Origin: Epiperipatus broadwayi
Lineage: Eukaryota > Onychophora > Udeonychophora > Euonychophora > Peripatidae
NCBI GenBank assembly: GCA_028023455.1
Contig: JAQFVV010000022.1
Coordinates: 8,325,100-8,389,099, forward strand
DNA: 64,000 bases
Direction: 5' to 3'
Shown: positions 56,221-64,000 of the stretch, piece after piece
Layout of the letters: each line of letters begins with the position of its first letter
Numbering within the stretch: the stretch's first letter is position 1
Notes under the pieces: model-generated
Database searches by the model: none
The model's input: the letters and a program-made list of their open reading frames with translations, nothing else
What the model was told of the DNA's origin: nothing
Translations under genes and position numbers: made by a program

Positions 56221-57214
56221 TATATACATGATTCCTTAGTCTGACAGATGCAATTTCCTGTTCTAGACATGGATCATTTCCTTCAAATAATATCACACTG
56301 TCAGATGCACATTCCTGTCAGCGTGATTTTATGTTAGCATCTTCATATTGCATTGATTGCGACTATATATCTGGAAGCAGGCATTGAGTTGGCTACGAAC
56401 TTTTAGTCTGAGATTGAATGAATGTTTTGATAAGTTTTTAAGTGGAAAAAAAATCTATGTAGACTATCTATACTCAACATGCTAAAGTAAAATATAATTT
56501 AAATATCCATCTGTGCGGTCTATTTAAATAGTAATTTGAATTTCAAATTTAAAAAAAAATATTAATGTTAAAATAAATTTATTCCTCAATTTTAAATGTG
56601 TGTTAATAAAATCTATTTGTGTGTTAATTACTGGCAGTGGCTTCTTTTATTTTATTGTTTTAAATATTAATATATTTTGAGAATCCAAATCTATTAAAAC
56701 TTATAAAAATGTTTAAATCTCTGCTGCTCTATGAGCTAGTGACCTTGGGCAAACGGTCAGAATAGTATATATAAGAAAATTTTTTGAATCTTAACTTATG
56801 TATCTGCCTACTATAAAAATTTTTCTAGGTTCAAATGCCTAGATGGCGCCCATGTAGTGCGGATACGTTTAAGGCTATATTCAGTGACCGTTAAAATAGA
56901 TTCCACAGAAAACCCACATTAAAAAAAATCACACAAAAATAGACTTAATTTCTTTAAAAAATGGGGGATAGGTGCTGTAATTTTCAGAATTCGCATAAAA
57001 GCAAAGCAACAATAAAAAATTACTTTAAAATTCACATTAAAAAAATAAGCAAATAAAGTATGACTAATAAAAAATTTCAAATATTTGAAAAAAATTAATA
57101 CAAGACAAACTTTTTTTTACTTTTTTTTTTACTACAGTATTTAATTTTACATTTTTCATACATATTTTAATCATTACCACTAGCGTTCATTTGTAAATTG
57201 GTAAGAAATCAGAG
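56221..57214. other. AT-rich unannotated stretch
   Basis: Nothing recognised beyond a possible tRNA-like box (AGGTTCAAATGCC, about 56829). Confidence 0.35.
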
Positions 57215-57330
57215 TCAATGTGATGTGATGTATTGTGGCTTCTTCTTAAATGAAATCAAGAATCTCTCGACAATTATGCCCAGAGAAACCTGTTAGCCAC
57301 TTTATTTTTTATTCGTGATGTGATATACAA
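57215..57330 (+). repeat. Dispersed repeat with GATGT run, copy 1
   Basis: GTGATGTGATGTATTGTGGC, then TTAAATGAAATCAAGAAT and CTCGACAATTAT, recur at 58346-58412. Confidence 0.65.
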
Positions 57331-58097
57331 CTAGCGCTAATTTTAGTCTTGTGCTGTGTTAATGGTTTTCTGTTTCTATATTAAAAAAATGAAATCGCAA
57401 TCAAAACAAAAAAATTATACATTATCATTAGAAATATTATTTTCAGTTTATAAAATCTTCGTTTTTTTATTTTAAAAATCTAAAAGATTATTTATTTCTG
57501 TTATATATATAAAAAAAATATGTTTTAAAAGTTTAAATTTTTTGAATATTTATTGCGATATTTTTATATGTAAGTATAAATCTATTATTATTATTTACTC
57601 ATTAGTATAAATAGGTTATTTACATAGAAGCTAAAATTCTAAATACAGCTTCAGGCCATATTCACATTAGCTGCTAATATAATGTTATATTTTTGAAGAA
57701 AAAAAAAGTATTTCAAGTCAAAATAAGTTATTAATAATTTAAATTTTTTGATATCTAATAAATATAGTGAAATATGAAAGATATTAAGAAGAAACATGAA
57801 TCACATAACTTCAAAATCACATTAAAATAATACACATAAAATGAGACCCAGGTGTATACTTATATAGACACTGAAGATTGCAACTTGACCATAGAGATTG
57901 AAATTGTCGACACAAAGAATTTTAAATAAACCTCTTTAAACAGGTAAATATAATCTATTTTGAATGGAGACTAATAAATAGTCAATTATAATATTATAAA
58001 CTGCAATTATAAATTTCAAATTACACCCAAAGTATTACTTAAATAATAAGTGTAATAATGCTCAAGGCTAAATAGGTTTATAAGTAATCATTAAAAA
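57331..58097. other. AT-rich unannotated stretch
   Basis: Nothing recognised. Confidence 0.4.
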
Positions 58098-58215
58098 TGA
58101 GACAACACTTAGACAATCCTAATATCAATAACAATCAACAATTTCAAACTGTTGTCAAGGCAAACCTTTTAATAATAAAGATGGAATCCCATCATTATTT
58201 ATGGTCCAATATATT
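58098..58215. repeat. Dispersed repeat XB, copy 3
   Basis: CAACACTTAGACAATCCTAA, TCAACAATTTCAAAC, GTTGTCAAGGCAAAC (58151-58165) and GATGGAATCCCATC match copies at 37313 and 54735. The palindrome carries one extra A. Confidence 0.7.
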
Positions 58216-58345
58216 TATATAGACATTTAATAGTTCTTGGTAAGGATTTTTATGAGATGACTTGAAGCTGCTTCAAGTCACTTGAATTCCATCATTTTTA
58301 ATGCTACAGTAAAAATTTTACCGTCGTTTGAAAGGTTATATGATG

Positions 58346-58412
58346 ATGTGATGTGATGTGATGTATTGTGGCTTCTCCTTAAACGAAGTCAAGAATATCT
58401 CAGCAATTATTT
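58346..58412 (+). repeat. Dispersed repeat with GATGT run, copy 2
   Basis: Begins within a (GATGT)3-4 run and continues ATTGTGGCTTCTCCTTAAAC and GAAGTCAAGAATATCTC, as at 57215. Confidence 0.65.
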
Positions 58413-59716
58413 TACAAGTAAAAAATCAATAAATCTGATTGGCTGTTAAATTTTAACGACAAAGAAAATGGCTGTCAAAAACTAAAGAGTTACGATTTTT
58501 TTTTCTTTCATTTCGAAAATGATAAACGAATGTTTTAGACCATTTTAAAAGTATTTTTTGAGAAATTATAAATTATTTTGATAAAATATGCTAAAAATAA
58601 AATTATTTTAGAAAAATAGTTAAGACTTTAACAAAAATTATTTACTTTTTCTGCAACGTAAAATTGGCAAAGAAATCACGTCATCACCAAATATTTTGAT
58701 TGGTGAGTAAAACATTCGTTTATATTTTCTGCTATTGAATATTTTTATAATTATAAATAAAAATTTATTTTTGAAAAAACTTTCATTCATTTTCATAACC
58801 TGACAAATTATTAATATACTTTTTACAAACGAAACTAAATTGAATATAATATTAAAAAGATGAATATATTTTGACCGTTTGATCATTGAGTTTGTAAATT
58901 GACCAATTAAAAGTTTAGATTTTTACCTCACTCAGCCAATAAAATAATCAGCGCTCAAAAGATTAAACATTTTTAATGATTCAGTCTATTTTATTAATTT
59001 ATGTTCTATGATAATTGTAGTCTGTGCATATATTTGTGATACTATGTTGGTTGTTTAAAAGTTTTCAGAAAATAGAAGGGTTTAAATTCAGTTTGGGTTA
59101 ATAGTTGTATTCACACATTTCATTTTTTAATATATCTTTCTTAGTTGTTTAACATATACTTAATTTATAGCTTGTTTAGTGCATAGATTTATGTGAAACA
59201 GAAACTGAAATGATTAGAAAAAAGGATAAAAAAGATTAAGAGATTTTACATGCATTAAGACAGATAACACTATCATACTATCTTTAAGAAGAATAAGATT
59301 ATAAAATTGAAGAATCTAGAAAAGTGAGTGATAAAGAATATAAAGAACATGTTAGAAAAAACTTCTTAAGATAAAAATAAAAGAAGAGGAAAACAACCTG
59401 AAAAATGATAAAAGAGAAATATTATTTAGAGTATGTGGGGCAGTATGATGTTTATTAAATTTATAAGACAATGTGTTCATAGAAGAAAATTTGAGTTTTA
59501 TATATGTTTCTATTTACTTTTATATATCATTATATTATCAGCATTCATTAATAAATAAAAACATTCTAACTACAAAAAAAAAGATAGAAACTTAAATAAT
59601 AAAATGTAAGAAGAGTTTTGTGATGACTTAATCTGTGAATCATGAATATGTCAACATGGCTGCAAGGAAATCAGGTCATACTTCACATGACTTAATTTAA
59701 TAAGCTTATACTATCA
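58413..59716. other. AT-rich unannotated stretch
   Basis: No gene. An isolated AATCTGATTGGCTGTTAAA at about 58432 recalls the CAGCCAATCAGAT family. Confidence 0.4.
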
Positions 59717-60045
59717 ATGTTATATAATAAGTGTGCTAATAGCTCTTAACAAGCTTTTCTGAATATCCCTATCCTCAGACTGGTTTCTAGCTGTTGGCTA
59801 TCATCAGTGAGGTGCTAAGATATTCAGGCATTAGATTTAAAAATACCAGGATAAGTCCAGCTGGATTTGAAGACATGTGAATATCTAACAATTTCAGATT
59901 TTCTGCTTAATTGTTAACTATTAGATAAATGCTGATTAGACCTGGTATTTTTGAATCTAATGCCTGAACAGCTAGAAAACAGTTTGAGGATAGGGATATT
60001 TGGACAAGTTTGTTAAGAGCTATTACCACACTCATTATATAACAT
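59717..60045. mobile_element. Foldback element of a second hammerhead subfamily
   Basis: Arms 59717-59850 and 59941-60045 pair over most of their length (ATGTTATATAATAAGTGTGC / reverse of GTACCACACTCATTATATAACAT-type end; AATATCCCTATCCTCA; GCATTAGATT). The left arm contains a complete hammerhead motif on the minus strand, absent from the right arm. The core text around CAGACTGGTTTCTAGCT and ATCAGTGAGG is homologous to the main family (CAGACTAGTTTCTGGCT, GTCAGTGAGG). No target duplication was recognised. Confidence 0.75.
59762..59824 (-). ncRNA. Type I hammerhead ribozyme, second subfamily (intact)
   Basis: On the minus strand CTGATGA (59801-59807) is followed by stem II UAGC/GCUA with loop CAACA (four pairs). 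GAAA (reverse of 59784-59787), stem III AC/GU around CA, and GTC (reverse of 59778-59780) follow. Proximal stem I is TGAGG/CCTCA (five Watson-Crick pairs). Distal stem I is GATATT/AATATC (six pairs). All conserved core bases are present. Stem sequences differ from the main subfamily, yet pairing is kept. Confidence 0.82.
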
Positions 60046-60644
60046 GTCTCATGGATTCAACACTAATCTTTTATTCTGTTTATTTGGCATTTTGTGAGAT
60101 TGTCTTTTAACTTTTTCTGCTGGAAACTTCTCTTATTGAAAAACGTCAACAACTTATCTAAATTTAATTTTCCCATATATTTTCTCAGTATTGTTCCTCT
60201 TTAGAATATCTTTGGTTTTAAAAGTGAATGAAAAATTAATTATTGAAGAAAATTAAATTGAAATTGGATTAATCATAAATTTAGTGGTAAAATTTTTTTT
60301 AAAGAAGATGTTAGCAAGAGGTTTTTAAGATAAAAGAAAAAGGATAGAAGAGAAAAAAAAATTGAACAGTGATATATAATAAAAGTATTTATAGTATTAG
60401 GAGATTTAAAAAAAGTAATGATGTGTCTGGCCTTGCCTTTTGATAAACAATGATGATTACTACCTTTTCAAATTCGTAAAATAAATGGAAAGTTAGTTCT
60501 TAATCACAAAAATCATGTTCATAATTCAACTTAAAACATTTTTTCTAAGAAAACTGTTATCTTTATTTGTTTTCACAAGCTCAATTATATGTATCTAAAT
60601 CGCATGTTATTATTAAATTGGTAATAAATTGAAAGGTTGCTAGT
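60046..60644. other. AT-rich unannotated stretch
   Basis: Nothing recognised. Confidence 0.4.
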
Positions 60645-60730
60645 CTTTCACATGCGCCTACTGTTGTTTCTCAGACAGCCAATCAGATCTGATTGGCTGT
60701 CTGAGAAATAACAGTTGGCACATGTGAAAG
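60645..60730. repeat. Near-perfect 86-bp palindrome of the CAGCCAATCAGAT family
   Basis: The two 43-bp halves differ at about three positions and meet without a loop at AGCCAATCAGATCTGATTGGCT (60677-60698, in the family's conserved box). The preceding TTGAAAGGTTGCTAGTC matches the head of the 48436 and 21-kb copies. Confidence 0.85.
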
Positions 60731-61486
60731 CTGAATTATGTAGATTTAATATCTTTTCAAACAGAAAAATAAAGAACATAATCATGCAACAACATAATTT
60801 TAAAATATTACGGGTATTCTTAAATAAAATTTTTCATACCTTCCTTTTAAACCATTAATTTAGTAGAATAATAACCCTACATACAAATAATTTAGTTAAA
60901 GTATTTATATCTCTATAGTGAAATATTCTTTAAAATTATTAAATGTAGCAACCACATATTGGAATATTCATGTCAGCCTTTCTACCTAAAATCTACAAAG
61001 ATATTTCAATTGATTCACATTACTAAACTGATAAATAAAAAATGGAAATTATTTCGTCTATTACTGAATGGTAAGACATTTGAGATTTTTGCTCATTAAT
61101 TACTAAATCAAAGTTTTTATAGGCTGAATTTGACACATTAAGAACTTTTGAAGAGATCATCTTCAAACTGGTACAGCTTCTGTTGTTGCAGATTTTAGAA
61201 GACATCTACTACTTTTATTTTTCCATTATTTAAAAGTCATTTTCATTTTAGTAGTATATATGGTCACTATTTAAGATTAATTGACTTCAAGAAACTGGAA
61301 GACACCAACGTTATTGGTTGAGCACAACAGATATTTCAGTTTGAGAATGAGATTCTTCAAATCTTTTTTACTTTTAGCTACTAATGTAAAAGCAAACTTG
61401 TTTTCACTATAGATTCTAAAATTTCTAATCATTAATTTTGATGTGTTTTAATATTACTATGTATTCATTATATGGTCAATTGTACT
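60731..61486. other. AT-rich unannotated stretch
   Basis: Nothing recognised. Confidence 0.4.
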
Positions 61487-61758
61487 AACCTCTCCATACA
61501 GTAGTGCCACCAAGTACAAACCATTTTAATCAATGGATGCAAGAAAGTTTGTGCAGAAAATCCCTATCTAGTGCCTACTCATCTAACATCCCCAGACTAG
61601 TTTCTAGTGAGGAGTTTTGGATTGAGAGCACTGCAAGTAGATATTAGGATTATGAAGGCTTGCACTTGGTAGAACTACCATACAGAGAGTTTAGTATTCT
61701 TATTAACAGCATGTGTAAGCATATGAAATTGACATCATGTGATATTTTGATGGTTTTA
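61487..61758 (+). mobile_element. Hammerhead-family element, copy O (decayed)
   Basis: Antisense arm (CTCTCCATACAGTAGTGCC), stem I/III region (ATCCCCAGACTAGTTTCTAG) with the CTGANGA box and stem II deleted, interior remnant, short sense arm (ACTACCATACAGAGAG) and tail (ACATCATGTGATATTTTG). No target duplication found. Confidence 0.7.
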
Positions 61759-62459
61759 TATATCACTTGTTTAAAAGGTTGTATGGCATTAAAAACCGTA
61801 GTAAAAACTTGAAACTTTATTACTTTCTTCAGTGAGAAATTAATCCAGAGATCTTTTTTTGTTCTTACTATCAGTAATCAAGGCAAAATAATTGTATATG
61901 GACAATTGTTCTGATGGTCAAATAATGTTAGGCATTAAACTGTAGATTCAACAGTCCTATCTAAAATTCAAGAATGAGATTTCTTTTTACTTATCTGAGA
62001 GCCAATATGAAGACATTTTGCTATTGAGTGTTGATTTCTCATTATTGCATTAGATTATGCAGGGCTATAAATCCTGTAATTGGCAGTTCAGAAGATCATA
62101 TGATCAAAGTGTGTTAATTTGATTACAGAGATTTTTTTCAATTTTTCTTATCTGAAAATTAATCTGCATGTATTAATTTTTCTCATTGTGCTAAAATAAG
62201 AAAAATAAAACAAGTTCAGATTTTTTTCATTTCCTTTTTAACGAATTTGACCCAAGAACTTTCAGCTAACTAACTATTTTATCTATAAAGTCAGATCCAA
62301 ATATATTATTAGATGTAGATAATGTTATATGAAATTCAAAGACATGTGATACATCATGGATTGTTCAACTAGCATCATCATTTAACAACCCACAAACCTT
62401 TTTACAATAAGGTGATCAGTGATACAGCTGTGACTAGAAGCTGGATAGCATAGTGTGTT
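61759..62459. other. AT-rich unannotated stretch
   Basis: Nothing recognised. Confidence 0.4.
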
Positions 62460-62650
62460 GGGGCTACAGATCTTTGGAGGTTGAATAGCAGCAGGGCCTG
62501 AAACTATGCTTCAGATTATCATGGACTGTCAGAACTACAGGTCTTCAGATGCTAAATAGCTACATTGCTTAAAACTAGGAACATGTTATCATGGCATAAG
62601 AGTGATTCTCAGAGGCTGAATAGCAACATGACCTGAAACTAAAAGCTGGC
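62460..62650. repeat. Three imperfect tandem units of about 67 bp
   Basis: TTGAATAGCAGCAGGGCCTG (62481), CTAAATAGCTACATTGCTTA (62552) and CTGAATAGCAACATGACCTG (62616) each lead into AAACTA and an ATCATGG-type segment. Spacings are about 71 and 64 bp. No open frame runs through. Confidence 0.65.
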
Positions 62651-63101
62651 TTTGTAAACTGATTCATATATAGGCACATGTGGATGCACAAGTATTTAAT
62701 AACTATTAATGAGAAGAGCATTGTAGTATGGTTGTACCATAATTATAACTATAACCTAAAATGCAACCTTGGTCAGATTAGATTTTTGCAGTTGTCCCTT
62801 AATTAATTTTGTGACTTATCCAATATTGGTCAGGAAATTTTTATCTAAAAGTAAAGTAATGATTGATAGTACCTCAGTCTCTCCTTACCTGGCAATTGGT
62901 AAGCCTGAGAAAGTGTTATTCTATAAAGGACAGGCCGTTGGAGATATATTTGATCTGCAGTAGTTTTTTAAAGATTGTTTTACATTATTATCATTAGTAA
63001 GTTGACCAGGATTAGGTTTTAAAAAATAACAATTTATAATTTTAGATACTTTTTATTATGTTAGAAGCTAACTATGATGAATCAAATGGGTTAATTTTTT
63101 A
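62651..63101. other. AT-rich unannotated stretch
   Basis: The 64-codon frame 62769-62963 has no recognised motif. Confidence 0.35.
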
Positions 63102-63235
63102 GTTAGTTTAGCTCAGTGGTAGAGCGATGGATTTGAAAGCTAAAAAAGGTAATAGTATGGATACTTAACCCTACCATTTGATGGTGCTCTTTTTCACCCA
63201 ATTCACATCAATATACCGATTCATGGGCCATAGGT
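63102..63235 (+). repeat. tRNA-like SINE head (S5)
   Basis: GTTAGTTTAGCTCAGTGGTA and GAGCGATGGATTTGAAAGC form a good tRNA 5' half with a perfect A box (TAGCTCAGTGG, 63109-63119). The B-box region (GTATGGATACT, 63155-63165) no longer fits, and the acceptor arms do not pair well. A SINE or tRNA pseudogene is therefore more likely than a working tRNA. Confidence 0.6.
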
Positions 63236-63299
63236 TTCTTTACAGAATACTATGGTACAAAAAAATTTTTTTTTCACTTTCTATACATAAAACTCATAT

Positions 63300-63910
63300 G
63301 GTTTTTTTTGTTGCATTTTTAATAAACAAACACTTTGTTTTTATATGATGGGGGGGGGGGGTTGCTTTTAAATTATCAATTTTTTTTTGATTTTGAGCTT
63401 TTTTTTTTTTTTTTTGATTTTGAATTATCGGTTTCTTTACATTTTTTTGCCTTTTTAATAAACAAACACCCTTTTGTTTTTAGATGGTAGAGGGGGGTTG
63501 GTTTGTTTTAAATTAGCACCTTTTTTTGTATTTTGAGCTTCTTTTTTAAAGTCTTAAACAATTCAATTTTAATTAATAAACCAACAGTTGGTTTTTAGAG
63601 GATGGAGGGGAGTTGGTTTGATTTTTAATTCTCATCTTTTAGTATCTTTTGCCGATGTATTGGAAACTTCGCATATTACTTTAAATGTGTTCGAATATAG
63701 AATACATATAAAGAGATAGATTAACAAAATATACAAATTATTGGAGGGGGTTTGGTTTGCTTTTAAATTATCACTTTTTTTCTTTATTTGACTTTGATTT
63801 TGAGCTTTTTTTTTGTTAGAAAGCCTTATTAATCAATTCACAACAGTTGTTTTTTAGAGGGTGGAGGGGGGTTGGTTTGATTTTTAATTATCATCTTTTA
63901 TTTTCTTATT
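63300..63910 (+). repeat. Imperfect tandem array, five units of about 115-140 bp, T- and G-rich
   Basis: Each unit has AATAAAC(A/C)AACA, GTTTTTAGATGG-like text, a G run followed by TTGGTTTG, TTTTAAATTATCA and TTTTGAGCTTTTTT. G runs lie at 63350-63361, 63492-63497, 63606-63610, 63745-63750 and 63865-63871. The array seems to continue to the window end. Confidence 0.7.
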
Positions 63911-64000
63911 ATGAGGTGTGTTTTTTTTTAAAAAAAATATTTACACTACCGAAACCTTTATATGATAGTGAAAAGTTCTTCCTTTATTTTTTGCCTTTTT

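Noticed and set aside
63102-63175. Functional tRNA gene
   Set aside because: The A box is good, but the B box and acceptor stem do not fit a tRNA, so it is called a SINE head or pseudogene.

Overview
The window is very A+T-rich (about three quarters by eye) metazoan DNA and is essentially a graveyard of mobile elements. I recognise no host protein-coding gene, rRNA gene or functional tRNA gene. The mix of degenerate Penelope-like, mariner, RTE-like and other LINE pieces, several tRNA-derived SINEs and many foldback repeats fits a repeat-rich invertebrate intergenic or large-intron region. A mollusc, chelicerate or cnidarian would all be compatible; the taxon cannot be fixed from the sequence.

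The main result is one repeat family with about a dozen copies between 4.3 and 61.8 kb. Its interior carries a type I hammerhead ribozyme: a CUGANGA box, a short stem II, GAAA, a two-base-pair stem III and a GUC cleavage site, closed by a bipartite stem I. A diverged relative at 59.7-60.0 kb has different stem sequences but keeps the pairing, including compensatory changes in stems I and II. A third, weaker candidate lies at 46.7 kb. Most copies are flanked by 9-13 bp direct repeats, start with an inverted (antisense) partial copy and end with a tail of about 60 bp. Some carry tandem copies of a unit of roughly 430-460 bp. This combination resembles hammerhead-bearing Penelope-type retroelements and retrozymes, not ordinary DNA MITEs. 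A broken Penelope-type GIY-YIG reading frame lies at 0.3-0.9 kb.

Layout: 0.3-0.9 kb Penelope-like relic; 2.2-3.2 kb mariner transposase relic on the minus strand; 4.3-10 kb four hammerhead-family insertions (one inside a SINE) and a foldback; 10.2-11.5 kb RTE-like reverse-transcriptase relic split by a 269-bp TIR element; 15.6-17.2 kb AT-rich repeat and a hammerhead copy; 19 kb LINE tail; 20-22.8 kb tandem SINEs, hammerhead copies and an inverted repeat; 24.5-25.4 kb a young LINE 3' end with an open 262-codon frame and 14-bp target duplication; 26.5-31.9 kb hammerhead copies, a 373-bp SINE-like element with 15-bp target duplication, and a second, decayed LINE tail; 32-38 kb RTE tails and SINEs; 39-42 kb unclassified; 42.1-43.4 kb another LINE reverse-transcriptase relic; 45-46 kb tandem SINEs and a composite hammerhead copy; 46.6-54.7 kb AT-rich repeats, SINEs and palindromes; 54.7-64 kb X-box-bearing repeats, the second hammerhead subfamily, a cruciform-type palindrome, two tandem-repeat arrays and a tRNA-like SINE head.

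The elements interact mainly by nesting: hammerhead copies sit inside SINEs, a TIR element sits inside an RTE relic, and SINEs occur as head-to-tail pairs. Boundaries were read by eye and most repeat ends are approximate. Where a target duplication was found, the ends are exact.
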